A DNA stretch of 64,000 bases from a virus, in IMG/VR virus record IMGVR_UViG_3300027782_000025, positions 1-64,000 of that record, one strand, 5' to 3'. The position numbers were made by a program, and so were the translations under genes. Below the pieces are notes generated by a model, which did not search any database, had not been told where the DNA came from, and saw nothing but the letters and a program-made list of their open reading frames with translations. How positions within the stretch are numbered: position 1 is the first letter of the stretch; each line of letters begins with the position of its first letter. This document shows, piece after piece, positions 18,826-26,578 of the stretch.

Positions 18826-19125
18826 TTAATCCTCGTCATGCTCCCCATCTTCTTCGACTTCATCCAAAAAATCATCATCAACTGGCTTCATCTTAGCTAC
18901 CCGATCCCAAGCGTCAAGGATCTGATCGGGAATGCCAGCGACCTCTTTTGGATCACCCTTATCCAGCAGCATAGCTGCCAATAGGATATCAAGCGACGCC
19001 CCCATCATACCGATAGCCCCCATGATTTTCTGGGGCGGCTCTTCGCAATACTTCTGAATCTCAGCCAAAGCATTATGCATCGCATTGTGAACCGGAATCA
19101 ACTGACTAACTCTTCTATCGCTCAT
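18826..19125 (-). CDS. Hypothetical helical protein (99 aa)
   Basis: MSDRRVSQLIPVHNAMHNAL opens a helical protein; A-M-H-N-A-L-A-E-I-Q-K-Y and a hydrophobic middle (IMGAIGMMGASLDILLAAML) may be buried helices or one membrane-associated segment; the tail EEDGEHDED is acidic. ATG 19125 follows TAAGGAGACGAAA. It has its own promoter at 19164-19192. Function unknown. Confidence 0.75.
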   Translation of the reverse strand: MSDRRVSQLIPVHNAMHNALAEIQKYCEEPPQKIMGAIGMMGASLDILLAAMLLDKGDPKEVAGIPDQILDAWDRVAKMKPVDDDFLDEVEEDGEHDED

Positions 19126-19163
19126 TTTCGTCTCCTTAGAAAGATTTATCATCACCACAAAAG

Positions 19164-19192
19164 CCTGTAACAGACTATAGATAATTTGTCAA
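19164..19192 (-). promoter_or_regulatory. Leftward promoter
   Basis: Minus strand: TTGACA (19192-19187), 17 bp, TACAGG (19169-19164) preceded by TGT. The -35 box overlaps the end of the peptidase-like gene. Confidence 0.8.
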
Positions 19193-19890
19193 TCCAATAA
19201 TTTCAATAATAAACTAACAAGCGCCTCTGACTCAACCACCGAAAACCACCGGGAAAAAGTATCTGTCTCGCGGTGGCACTGAGCCCAACGCTCACAGCGC
19301 CCCCGTAATTTAATTTCCGCTAAATCTTTGTCTGACACCAGAGTTAAACACGCGCTCCCGCGCAGTGTAGAGCCCGGGGACCTAGCGGTGATCGCCAAAA
19401 CAGAATTATTCGGCGGCATGATGACCTCAACCAAATCCGGGAGCAAATCAAACGTCCCGTGCCTATTAATCACCGGGTGACTTCCCCCGGCAGTAAGCTC
19501 CAGATCAAGCAGATACTCTATGGGATAATCCCGCAGCAGCTGGTTGACACCGGCAAGCGCCGGGTTACACGCCTCCTCCATATCCACCCAGGCTATAACA
19601 ACGTCCCGTTTAGGTGGTTGTCCCTGAAGACTATTTTGTATGATCTGGTTATTGAGACTTACCAGGTTAAGAAGGCTAGCGTTGTTGTCTAGGCAATTCT
19701 CTGATTTCTTATTAACCACATCGTGGTGCGCAGTGATAGCTAGCGCGGGCCCTGGCTCTCGGCCTTTGATAAACGAGTATAGATTAAAGTATTTGTCAAG
19801 ATATGGTTTGATGGTGCCGACGCCGGAAATAAGATCGTTGATGGCGTTGAGCTTCTCTAAACCGTGGACGCCGATTATTTTATTATAAAT
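19189..19890 (-). CDS. M20/M28-like metallopeptidase homologue with apparent ATT start (233 aa)
   Basis: The block A-L-A-I-T-A-H-H-D-V-V-N followed by N-C-L-D-N-N-A-S-L-L-N-L has the H-x-D and D-N spacing of co-catalytic zinc aminopeptidases (M20/M28 type), and A-W-V-D-M-E-E-A-C is like their E-E general base motif. A GTG at 19719 would cut the protein just after the first histidines, losing them. The frame stays open upstream to the previous stop codon with no ATG, GTG or TTG; the best start is ATT at 19890, seven bases after AGGGGA. The family assignment is moderate; activity is uncertain. Confidence 0.6.
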   Translation of the reverse strand: MYNKIIGVHGLEKLNAINDLISGVGTIKPYLDKYFNLYSFIKGREPGPALAITAHHDVVNKKSENCLDNNASLLNLVSLNNQIIQNSLQGQPPKRDVVIAWVDMEEACNPALAGVNQLLRDYPIEYLLDLELTAGGSHPVINRHGTFDLLPDLVEVIMPPNNSVLAITARSPGSTLRGSACLTLVSDKDLAEIKLRGRCERWAQCHRETDTFSRWFSVVESEALVSLLLKLLD

Positions 19891-19923
19891 ATTTAAATCC
19901 CCTAAGGATTTAATACTTTTGAA

Positions 19924-20289
19924 TTATTTCTTTTTGCGCTTCGGTAATTGGATTTCGATCAATTGAATTATGGCTAAGAGCCCGGAGATAGCGTCGCGTA
20001 TCTTGTCGCCTCGAGAGATTTCTACTGGTTTCTTTTCTTTCCCCCTTTTCTTAGCGCTATTAACATATATCTTGTGTTTAAACACCGGGACTGCGCGGCC
20101 ACGCTGATTCAGCCTAGTGGTGCCGTCCGAGTAAATCTCACCGTTAGACAGCAGCCGGTGCCTGATGGTTTTAACACTAGCCGGCTTACTATCCTCCATA
20201 TGTCGAAGCAATTCATCATCAGTCAGTCCTAGGGCGCTGTTCTTAAACGCTCCCAATACTTTCTTTGAGGCGTCATTGTCTCTTGGCAT
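19924..20289 (-). CDS. Winged-helix-like DNA-binding protein (121 aa)
   Basis: LGLTDDELLRHMEDSKPASVKTIRHRLLSNGEIY reads as a helix-turn-helix with S-V-K-T-I-R-H-R as recognition helix and a G-x-I wing, like the modules that score rank-and-file winged-helix proteins acting on phage promoters. The C-terminus is basic (KRGKEKKPVEISRGDK, then PKRKKK). The protein at 51755 has the same layout. ATG 20289 follows ATAGGAGCCCGGT. A regulatory role is inferred from the fold only. Confidence 0.65.
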   Translation of the reverse strand: MPRDNDASKKVLGAFKNSALGLTDDELLRHMEDSKPASVKTIRHRLLSNGEIYSDGTTRLNQRGRAVPVFKHKIYVNSAKKRGKEKKPVEISRGDKIRDAISGLLAIIQLIEIQLPKRKKK

Positions 20290-20301
20290 ACCGGGCTCCT
20301 A

Positions 20302-20330
20302 TTTACAAGATAAATACCGTTGGTTACAGA
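20302..20330 (+). promoter_or_regulatory. Rightward promoter
   Basis: TTTACA (20302-20307), 17 bp, TACAGA (20325-20330) preceded by GGT. It opens the dksA-like/csrA operon. Confidence 0.65.
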
Positions 20331-20370
20331 AATTTCGAGAGTATTTACCGTACTAATAGGAGGATTTATA

Positions 20371-20544
20371 ATGAGAATATGCCGAGCATGTGGCCAGGAG
20401 ATTCCCGCGGGCCGTGTTGAAGCACTACCCAATGTAAAGTATTGTATAAAATGTAGCGACGCTTTTACAGCAGAGATACAGGCTGACGACGTCGTAGCTA
20501 AAGCCAGTGTAAGTGGACGGAACGGATTCGCACCCAAAGATTAA
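20371..20544 (+). CDS. DksA/TraR-type zinc finger protein (57 aa)
   Basis: C-R-A-C-G-Q-E-I-P-A-G-R-V-E-A-L-P followed by Y-C-I-K-C is the C-x-x-C...C-x-x-C zinc finger of the DksA/TraR family, with the conserved I-P-x-x-R and A-x-P residues between the pairs. TraR-like proteins of mobile elements bind RNA polymerase in the secondary channel and change promoter use without ppGpp. The N-terminal coiled coil of DksA is absent here and the C-terminus is only about 30 residues, so activity on polymerase is uncertain. ATG 20371 follows TAGGAGGATTTATA. Confidence 0.8.
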   Translation: MRICRACGQEIPAGRVEALPNVKYCIKCSDAFTAEIQADDVVAKASVSGRNGFAPKD

Positions 20545-20554
20545 GGAGGACCTA

Positions 20555-20749
20555 ATGGGACTTATAGTATCACGGAAGTTAAATGAATCAATCATTATAA
20601 AAACCGATCTTGGACAGATAGAAATCATCGTTACCAACATCCACACCTCGAGAGTCAGTGTAAAGGTCGAATGCCCGCGTGAATTCCTGATTCTCAGAAA
20701 AGAATTAGACAAGACGCCGGTGCCCAAAATACAAGAACAGAAGGTATAA
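20555..20749 (+). CDS. csrA: CsrA-family RNA-binding regulator (64 aa)
   Basis: M-G-L-I-V-S-R-K-L-N-E-S-I-I-I at the start, G-Q-I-E-I-I-V in the middle, V-S-V-K-V-E-C-P-R-E and I-L-R-K-E-L near the end match CsrA, a homodimer that binds GGA motifs in leader RNAs and blocks or promotes translation. The length and the key Arg-Glu region are typical. Phage- and plasmid-encoded CsrA copies exist in some elements. It lies ten bases after the DksA-like gene behind AAGGAGGACCTA, so the two are one unit, which suggests combined control of host or phage expression. Confidence 0.88.
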   Translation: MGLIVSRKLNESIIIKTDLGQIEIIVTNIHTSRVSVKVECPREFLILRKELDKTPVPKIQEQKV

Positions 20750-20751
20750 TA

Positions 20752-21660
20752 ATGAAACATGTCATCCCGTTCATCTGCTACTGGTCAGCGACAATATTAG
20801 TATTAACAGCAGTGTCACCGTTTTTAATGCTCGCCCTGATGCTGCAGCCATTCTTAGACACCGGCATAAAGAAATTATTCCCAGCTATACTAAAACATTG
20901 GACCGACTTAGTACGGGACACCAATGATCCGATCGGGGCCCTAGAACGCCAAGAACAACGCGAACGCGCAGAGGAAGAACGACTTGCGGCGCTTCCGCCG
21001 GCCAAACCCAAAGACTTCTTCAGCACCCTCGACTACATGACAAGAAAGACCTATATCGACATCGGCCGACGGTTAAGCTACCACCCCGACAACGACCCCG
21101 AGCGCTCAGACACCAAAAACCCATTCAGGCCTAGCTTTGATATGGTCGCGGACGCCGAACTACTTGAAAAGCTAAAGCACAAATGGTTATACAAAGCGCA
21201 AGAACTAATGCTCACCAACAATTTCACAAAATCAAAATGGGACGCCGACGGTTACACAAGAATAAATGATATATTCTTCGCGCCATACAGCGTGCACGGG
21301 AGCCCAGAGATACAAGTAACTAACGAAAAAGAGCACCAATGGCTGAAAGAATGCTGGTCCATCGCTTACGATAAATTAGAATACATTAAGGCGCTAATGA
21401 ACAGAGCTTACGAAAAAAACCACGCCCTGAACAAAAACCCCGAATTCGTATTCCGATATAAGACAGTAAGTAAACAACTAGCCGCATTAAACCACAAATA
21501 TGATGTCAGTATTAATGAAGTCAGATTAATGGCCAGTGAACTAATAGGAAAACGAAAAGCGGCATGCGACCCAATTAAGTTCTTCTTTGACTTCCGAGCA
21601 GCCACGCTGCAGAACGACATGTACACCTTCTTCAAGAACGCTAACAACGGGAGAAACTAA
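20752..21660 (+). CDS. Hypothetical protein with N-terminal membrane segment (302 aa)
   Basis: Residues 5-35 are hydrophobic (IPFICYWSATILVLTAVSPF and on), a signal anchor or transmembrane span; the remainder is a large soluble domain rich in Lys, Asp and aromatic residues, with L-S-Y-H-P-D-N-D-P-E and S-K-W-D-A-D-G-Y. A helical region near the end ends F-F-K-N-A-N-N. I do not recognise it. ATG 20752 begins two bases after the csrA stop and overlaps the next gene by one base, so it is in the csrA operon. Confidence 0.75.
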   Translation: MKHVIPFICYWSATILVLTAVSPFLMLALMLQPFLDTGIKKLFPAILKHWTDLVRDTNDPIGALERQEQRERAEEERLAALPPAKPKDFFSTLDYMTRKTYIDIGRRLSYHPDNDPERSDTKNPFRPSFDMVADAELLEKLKHKWLYKAQELMLTNNFTKSKWDADGYTRINDIFFAPYSVHGSPEIQVTNEKEHQWLKECWSIAYDKLEYIKALMNRAYEKNHALNKNPEFVFRYKTVSKQLAALNHKYDVSINEVRLMASELIGKRKAACDPIKFFFDFRAATLQNDMYTFFKNANNGRN

Positions 21661-22076
21661 TGACCAAGATAACGATCAAAAACTCTGACTACCACCTCTA
21701 CGCCGACAAACGCGCCAAAACCGCGTTCAAAAAATACGCGTGCGAGCCAAAGGACCTCCTGTCCCCACTGACAGACCTAGAATTCAGAAGTCCAGACGAC
21801 CAAAAACACATCGCCGTAGAGGTCAAAATAAACAACTCAGTGGAAGGCAGCTTTCTCATACAGCCTGCACTAATCGAAACCCAAAAATGGTTCATCATGT
21901 CCTTCACCAACATCACAGAACCCCCTATAGACATAAATTCTAAGAAATATAAATTAAAACTCGCGTGCGGCCATGATGTCATTGGAGACAAGTCTGTAGA
22001 CAACAAATACATAAACCTATATCACGATTGCCAAATCTGTAAACGCGAAAAGACAAATCCGCCCGGACAAAACTAA
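21660..22076 (+). CDS. Hypothetical protein with C-terminal Cys/His cluster (138 aa)
   Basis: The protein starts MTKITIKNSDYHLYADKRAK, has an acidic middle (SPDDQKHIAVEVKINNSVEG) and a C-terminus with L-A-C-G-H-D-V-I and Y-H-D-C-Q-I-C-K-R, giving two Cys and two His residues as possible zinc ligands. The start overlaps the stop codon of the gene before it (TAATG). No family recognised. Confidence 0.7.
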   Translation: MTKITIKNSDYHLYADKRAKTAFKKYACEPKDLLSPLTDLEFRSPDDQKHIAVEVKINNSVEGSFLIQPALIETQKWFIMSFTNITEPPIDINSKKYKLKLACGHDVIGDKSVDNKYINLYHDCQICKREKTNPPGQN

Positions 22077-22089
22077 AACGGGGGAAGCA

Positions 22090-22620
22090 ATGAAAATACT
22101 TGACGCGCTTAAAAAATACGATCGATATAACTACTTCGACATGTTTTTTGAACAGACCGAAATACATAACCAAAGAACGGGCAAAACCCGATCATTCGAC
22201 GGCATCTACAGATTATACTATACAGCAGAACGCGACGGCGAAGACGTCGTTTGTGTGTTGTACAAAGGCGAAAACACAGACTTGCCGCCAACCATTCTAC
22301 CAATAGTCGTCAAAGAATGGACCTTTGAAGACGGTGGAGACGTAGAAAGAGAAGTAATAAACTTCATCGGCGTAGAAGGCATTAAAATCGAAGGAAAATC
22401 TGGGCAATTCGACATGGCCTGGTTCGAGAAAGTACCCAAGCGATATCCAACGACGGGAGAAGAATCCCTAGCCAAAATAGTAGCGACATCAGCGCTATAT
22501 CACCACCGTGAAACAATACTAGAAAAATTAGAAGATTTAGCTAAAATACACGAAGAAGATATGGATTATCTGATGGAAGCACAAAGAACAATCGACTACC
22601 TGCGCTACGGCACGCCCTAA
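22090..22620 (+). CDS. Hypothetical protein (176 aa)
   Basis: MKILDALKKYDRYNYFDMFF is followed by a beta-rich domain with I-Y-R-L-Y-Y-T-A-E-R-D-G-E-D-V-V-C and W-T-F-E-D-G-G-D-V-E-R-E, and a helical C-terminus (EKLEDLAKIHEEDMDYLMEA). No family recognised. ATG 22090 follows CGGGGGAAGCA. It is the last gene of the rightward csrA run; the leftward genes begin just after it. Confidence 0.72.
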   Translation: MKILDALKKYDRYNYFDMFFEQTEIHNQRTGKTRSFDGIYRLYYTAERDGEDVVCVLYKGENTDLPPTILPIVVKEWTFEDGGDVEREVINFIGVEGIKIEGKSGQFDMAWFEKVPKRYPTTGEESLAKIVATSALYHHRETILEKLEDLAKIHEEDMDYLMEAQRTIDYLRYGTP

Positions 22621-22627
22621 CCCCACT

Positions 22628-23275
22628 CTAACCACCTCGGGAGCCAGAATAACCACCGCGCTTATCAGCAAGCACCTCACCGTCCCTAAACTTAGCATAT
22701 CCCTTAAAACCCATCCCCGATTCAAAATAACGTAGTTTAAAAGTAAGAAATGAAAAACGATTAGACATGATTTGGAGCGCCTCAACCGGGGGCGTCCAGG
22801 CAGTGTTAAAAGTGTAGAATAAACAAGCCTGATCATCAGGACCAGTCGTCTCACTGAAAATAGTAGACTCAGAAGTATCCCACTTAGTGCCCCAGTGATG
22901 GATGCGCCAGGTATACCAGGTCTTATGACCATAAAGATCATGATTTTTCTTATAGATAACAAGCGCCTCCTTGATCGCCTCCCTATTACCCTCCGGCTGC
23001 AGCGCCATAAACTTATCGAACGCGGCGACCCGGTCATCGCCCTCGAATTCATAAAGCGTCTTGATCATCGCGAACTGTTCATCTGAACCGTATACAATAT
23101 CAAAGACAATCTCCTTAGAACTCGCTTGGGCATCAGCCAGCGACGCTGGGGTGGGAACGATGTTATTGATCTTAAAAACAGAATCATCGTCCGGGCACTT
23201 AAGTGCAAGCTTAAACTCCTGGACCTTATCTGCTGGGCCAATAACTTTTAAATCACATTCGCACCAGTTAGGCAT
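22628..23275 (-). CDS. DUF1281/Api92-like ferredoxin-fold protein (215 aa)
   Basis: M-P-N-W-C-E-C-D-L-K-V-I-G at the start, N-I-V-P-T-P in the middle and H-H-W-G-T-K-W are the conserved blocks of the DUF1281 (Api92-like, ferredoxin-like fold) family found in phages and plasmids. ATG 23275 was chosen because the family begins with MPNWCEN-like sequence; an earlier in-frame start would add 26 residues without similarity. It overlaps the gene at 23268 by eight bases. Function unknown. Confidence 0.85.
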   Translation of the reverse strand: MPNWCECDLKVIGPADKVQEFKLALKCPDDDSVFKINNIVPTPASLADAQASSKEIVFDIVYGSDEQFAMIKTLYEFEGDDRVAAFDKFMALQPEGNREAIKEALVIYKKNHDLYGHKTWYTWRIHHWGTKWDTSESTIFSETTGPDDQACLFYTFNTAWTPPVEALQIMSNRFSFLTFKLRYFESGMGFKGYAKFRDGEVLADKRGGYSGSRGG

Positions 23276-23537
23276 AATCGTCCTCGCGTTCAGTTTCATT
23301 CCCCGGCGCCATGTCGTTACATATAATAGGGGTGCCCTCGCCAAGATAAACATTCTGAATATGCGCCTCGAAGAATTCTAAGGCCTCATAAATGTCTAAA
23401 CCAGACTCCAAGAGCTTTTCAATGATTTTATTCTTAGAATAAATAACCACATCATCTCTTGGATACTGATTACCGTAACCCATTATCGCTTCGTCATAAC
23501 CTTCTATATATAGCTTTTCTTCATTGTCAAGCGACAC
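23268..23537 (-). CDS. Conserved phage protein, GEGTPI family (89 aa)
   Basis: The end A-L-E-F-F-E-A-H-I-Q-N-V-Y-L-G-E-G-T-P-I matches a common phage protein in which A-x-E-x-F-x-F-N-x-x-G-A-x-x-G-E-x-T-P is conserved. The N-terminal half is an acidic and aromatic domain (YIEGYDEAIMGYGNQYPRDD). It starts at 23537 and its last bases overlap the start of the DUF1281-like gene. Confidence 0.75.
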   Translation of the reverse strand: MSLDNEEKLYIEGYDEAIMGYGNQYPRDDVVIYSKNKIIEKLLESGLDIYEALEFFEAHIQNVYLGEGTPIICNDMAPGNETEREDDYA

Positions 23538-23539
23538 AT

Positions 23540-23731
23540 TTACACTGGCCTTTCTTCTTCCTTTTTCACATTATGAAGCTTCCACTCCTCATCATAATTC
23601 CATGGCTTCTCGAAAAAACGGAGTAGGTTCTTGATACCATAATCTGTGTCCCACTCCCCCGCGTCATGTAACTGACGCGCCAGAAGGCACACATTGTCCG
23701 TGCTCTCCCACCACTTTGGTTCAGACCTCAT
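23540..23731 (-). CDS. Small hypothetical protein (63 aa)
   Basis: MRSEPKWWESTDNVCLLARQ continues with L-H-D-A-G-E-W-D-T-D-Y-G-I and an acidic/basic tail. It is highly charged with two tryptophan pairs. ATG 23731 follows TTAAGGAGTATCAAA on the minus strand. It is spaced two bases from the following gene and overlaps the preceding one, so the run 24011-22628 is one operon. Confidence 0.7.
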   Translation of the reverse strand: MRSEPKWWESTDNVCLLARQLHDAGEWDTDYGIKNLLRFFEKPWNYDEEWKLHNVKKEEERPV

Positions 23732-24011
23732 TTTGATACTCCTTAAGAGAATTTTTCATCGCCAAAATACTGTTACGAAATGCAACTGTATCGTCAATCC
23801 AGTTCTCATGAACACTAAATATGCCCGCCATTCTCCTGAACTTCACCATATAACTATGAGTAAACGGGTTATAAGAAATGATCTTGCCTCGGTCAGAAGC
23901 TGCTTTCCGCAGCAAAGCCTGATTAGTGTTCTTACAGCGCAAGCACAGAGCGCCGCATCCACGCGACGTCAATGATATATATGTTGGGTTTTTTAAAAAC
24001 CATTCTTTCAT
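23721..24011 (-). CDS. Hypothetical protein (96 aa)
   Basis: MKEWFLKNPTYISLTSRGCG is followed by A-L-C-L-R-C-K-N-T-N-Q, giving C-x-x-C plus an earlier Cys, and a basic region (KAASDRGKIISYNPFTHSYM). ATG 24011 follows CAGGAGGATTT. The frame could be extended 21 residues upstream but the ribosome binding site fits this ATG. Function unknown. Confidence 0.7.
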   Translation of the reverse strand: MKEWFLKNPTYISLTSRGCGALCLRCKNTNQALLRKAASDRGKIISYNPFTHSYMVKFRRMAGIFSVHENWIDDTVAFRNSILAMKNSLKEYQNEV

Positions 24012-24074
24012 AAATCCTCCTGATATAGAGGCAGGGATCATCCAAGCACCCTTAGATAATCCCTGCGTCACCAA

Positions 24075-24278
24075 CTACTTGGAGTCATCCAAAATATCCA
24101 AAAGCCTCAACTCATCCTCGTGGTATGTCCGATAAACTTCTTTCCCTTCCCGATAATGATCAATGATTTTGAGAGTGATACATCTGATCCCCTCCATTGA
24201 TTCCCACGCTCGCTCCAAGACCCCAAGCCTCGGCTGGCCGTCCAGCTTGTACTCTTCAATCATATAATACTTAGCCAT
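24075..24278 (-). CDS. Small hypothetical protein (67 aa)
   Basis: MAKYYMIEEYKLDGQPRLGV, a short strand-rich start, is followed by L-E-R-A-W-E-S-M-E-G-I-R-C and an acidic C-terminus. ATG 24278 was chosen because GGAGG lies upstream on the minus strand (TGGAGGTTAGTC). It has its own promoter at 24326-24353. Confidence 0.7.
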   Translation of the reverse strand: MAKYYMIEEYKLDGQPRLGVLERAWESMEGIRCITLKIIDHYREGKEVYRTYHEDELRLLDILDDSK

Positions 24279-24325
24279 GACTAACCTCCATTGTGTTACT
24301 GAGAACCGGTCATCACCACCGATTC

Positions 24326-24353
24326 CCTGTAACAAACGGAGAAAGCCTGTCAA
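24326..24353 (-). promoter_or_regulatory. Leftward promoter
   Basis: Minus strand: TTGACA (24353-24348), 16 bp, TACAGG (24331-24326) preceded by TGT. The -35 box overlaps the stop codon of the gene before it. Confidence 0.78.
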
Positions 24354-24751
24354 TTGCTTGACTTCACCTTACTAGGGGTTGGGATAATCGACAATTGCGC
24401 AGGCATATATCCAATAACTAAAGAATAACCCTTGTAAGAATCATTCTTGCAATACATAACCTGACCCTTCGCAATTGCCAAAGTCGTCAATTTCACCAGC
24501 GCAAAAGCCATCTCGAACATCATATCCTCCGGCACACTGACATACTGATACTCAGCAAAATAATTGATGTCGATATCGACCAGCAATAATTTATTAAACA
24601 GATCCCTATCAACCACAGGAGCATAATCCCCGAAAAGAGACTCGCAATGATCGACATAATCATCATAAGTATCGAACCGACCCCCGTCGCCGAACATGTC
24701 ATCAATCAGATGACAATATTCCTTCAACTGCTCATCATTAACTTCAATCAT
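24350..24751 (-). CDS. Hypothetical acidic protein (133 aa)
   Basis: The protein begins M-I-E-V-N-D-E-Q-L-K-E-Y-C-H and contains D-D-M-F-G-D-G-G-R-F-D-T-Y-D-D-Y, then a helical part with EDMMFEMAFALVKLTTLAIA. It ends with a basic Ser/Lys tail (TPSKVKSSN). The internal Met at about 24751 is chosen over the upstream TTG because the CGGAGG box precedes it. Function unknown. Confidence 0.68.
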   Translation of the reverse strand: MIEVNDEQLKEYCHLIDDMFGDGGRFDTYDDYVDHCESLFGDYAPVVDRDLFNKLLLVDIDINYFAEYQYVSVPEDMMFEMAFALVKLTTLAIAKGQVMYCKNDSYKGYSLVIGYMPAQLSIIPTPSKVKSSN

Positions 24752-24788
24752 ACTACCTCCGGGATTAAAGGAAAAATCACCACCTAGC

Positions 24789-24816
24789 CCTGTAACAAAC
24801 ACCAAGACCAGCGCAA
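24789..24816 (-). promoter_or_regulatory. Leftward promoter overlapping a terminator hairpin
   Basis: Minus strand: TTGCGC (24816-24811), 16 bp, TACAGG (24794-24789) preceded by TGT. GACCAGCG/CGCTGGTC (24806-24813 with 24821-24828) forms an 8 bp stem that includes the -35 box and the stop codon of the preceding gene in its loop. Confidence 0.75.
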
Positions 24817-25227
24817 TTATCGCTGGTCGAAAATCTCAACCGACTTACCATTCAGCTCAATCCTCATCCGCGACTGCTTCGTCTCCTCGTCCAAAACCAC
24901 CTGAACCTTCGCCGACGGATGAATCTTAGAAATCAGATGAGCACTTATCAGATCAGGATGAATACCATCAGGCTCATCATCATTCCAGAACACAAAAGTA
25001 CTATTTTCAAAAACCACAAGATACCTAGCGTAATCATCATCTATCAAAAAGAAATAAGACCCTTGCAACTCAACACTAGAAACTTGGTAAAAAATATCGA
25101 CCGGGTCAAGATACCCAACAGTCACAGCCCTGGCAAACTTGCCAATGCCGCCGTGCGGCCTCACCAATGGCAAAGTCCCGGCGTCCAACATCTGCTTGTA
25201 CTTCAGAACAATTTCTGAGTCCGTCAT
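24817..25227 (-). CDS. Hypothetical protein (136 aa)
   Basis: MTDSEIVLKYKQMLDAGTLP is followed by a strand-rich domain containing GYLDPVDIFYQVSSVELQGS and then Y-A-R-Y-L-V-V-F-E-N-S and F-W-N-D-D-E-P-D-G-I. ATG 25227 follows GAGGAGGTTAAGGA. No family recognised. Its own promoter is at 25247-25274. Confidence 0.72.
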   Translation of the reverse strand: MTDSEIVLKYKQMLDAGTLPLVRPHGGIGKFARAVTVGYLDPVDIFYQVSSVELQGSYFFLIDDDYARYLVVFENSTFVFWNDDEPDGIHPDLISAHLISKIHPSAKVQVVLDEETKQSRMRIELNGKSVEIFDQR

Positions 25228-25246
25228 TCCTTAACCTCCTCAACAC

Positions 25247-25274
25247 CCTGTAACAAACCAAAAAACGATTGCAA
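25247..25274 (-). promoter_or_regulatory. Leftward promoter
   Basis: Minus strand: TTGCAA (25274-25269), 16 bp, TACAGG (25252-25247) preceded by TGT. It diverges from the helicase promoter at 25326. Confidence 0.75.
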
Positions 25275-25325
25275 TCCCCGGATTCCCTCATAATACATCG
25301 AACGTATTAAATAGGAAGCGAAACA

Positions 25326-25354
25326 TTTACAAACCATATAGACCTTGCTACAGA
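25326..25354 (+). promoter_or_regulatory. Promoter of the helicase gene
   Basis: TTTACA (25326-25331), 17 bp, TACAGA (25349-25354) preceded by TGC. The ribosome binding site AAAGGAGGTTCAG follows. Confidence 0.75.
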
Positions 25355-25386
25355 CTGTCGTGGTTACACTAACAAAGGAGGTTCAG

Positions 25387-26571
25387 ATGTTATCGGACAG
25401 TATCATCAGCAAGTTCAAGGTCGACCCGAGAGACTACCAGCGAAGGATCGTTCGGCAAGCCCTCGACATGTTCACCGGCAAGTACATCAGCCGAAGCGGA
25501 GCCAGCAACCCGCCATTCAAAAGCGTGATGGTTGAATCACCCACAGGCTCAGGCAAGACAGTCATCGGATTCCTCACCGCCAGCGCCCTCAGCGAAGAGC
25601 TAGGCATCGACCCCGATGACCTCGCAGTCGCTTGGATCGCCATGCGAAGGAACCTGCTCACCCAAGCCGAAAGAGAGAACATCTCCAAAGGCTTTAATAT
25701 CAAGAATATCCACTTCACCAGCATGTTTAACAAGCTCCCCGATGAGCTAGTTGCCCTCAAGAAAGCTGGCAAGAAGATCCTCTTCGTGGTTGACGAGTGC
25801 CATCACGACACCGCCAGCTCGATGGTCCACCTGCATAACTTGCTCGTGCCCGACTTTGTCCTCGGCCTAAGCGCCACCCCTTACAGGACCGACAAAGCGA
25901 ACTTGTGCTTCGAGAAGGTGATCAAGGACTGTGGGATCCACCAGCTAATCGCTGCAGGATACCTAAGCCCCTACGACCACTTCACGATCACAGATTGGAA
26001 GCCAGAGACAGTCGTCGAGCGGTTCACAGCTGAGCCAGAACGATGGGGCAAAAGCGTGATGTTCTTCAAGAATCTCGAAGAATGCTTCGTCACCAAGGCC
26101 CTACTCGACGCTCAAGGATACAAGTCCGAGGTCGTCACAGGTGCCAGCGATGCCGAGCAGCAGATCGATGATTTCCAAGAAGGAAAGGTGAATATCCTCA
26201 TCAACTGCATGAAGCTCACCGAGGGCTTCGATTGCCCCGACATCAAGACAGTGTGGGTCCGTGACTCAGGCAAAGGCACCACGACACAGATGGCTGGGCG
26301 CGTCTTCCGCATCCATCCCGACCTACCTGTGAAGCAGGTGGTGCAGTCCAAGGTCACCCGATGGCCCTGCCTCAAGACCGCCATGCCGAAGATCCAGTAC
26401 AGCTACGAGAATGGCGAGTGGATGAGTTTGACCATCAATCCCAAGATCGATGAGATGACCCACAACTCCCGACGAGCCATCGCTTCGGCCGTGGTCGACA
26501 TCCCAGTTTACATTCTGAATAAGCAGGCGAAAGGCAGAAGAAAGCCAAGTGCTACGGAGCGTGTAATATAG
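25387..26571 (+). CDS. Superfamily 2 DNA/RNA helicase (394 aa)
   Basis: Motif I S-P-T-G-S-G-K-T at residues 51-58, motif II D-E-C-H-H about residue 136, motif III S-A-T-P-Y-R, and motifs V/VI (EGFDCPDIKTVWVRDSGKGT and Q-M-A-G-R-V-F-R) show an SF2 helicase of the DEAD/DEAH class with a RecA-like core and little else. It resembles phage UvsW-type or type III restriction helicase subunits in size. It would remodel or unwind nucleic acid in replication, repair or recombination. ATG 25387 follows AAAGGAGGTTCAG. The gene has its own promoter; a hairpin follows. Confidence 0.88.
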   Translation: MLSDSIISKFKVDPRDYQRRIVRQALDMFTGKYISRSGASNPPFKSVMVESPTGSGKTVIGFLTASALSEELGIDPDDLAVAWIAMRRNLLTQAERENISKGFNIKNIHFTSMFNKLPDELVALKKAGKKILFVVDECHHDTASSMVHLHNLLVPDFVLGLSATPYRTDKANLCFEKVIKDCGIHQLIAAGYLSPYDHFTITDWKPETVVERFTAEPERWGKSVMFFKNLEECFVTKALLDAQGYKSEVVTGASDAEQQIDDFQEGKVNILINCMKLTEGFDCPDIKTVWVRDSGKGTTTQMAGRVFRIHPDLPVKQVVQSKVTRWPCLKTAMPKIQYSYENGEWMSLTINPKIDEMTHNSRRAIASAVVDIPVYILNKQAKGRRKPSATERVI

Positions 26572-26578
26572 GTCTTAC

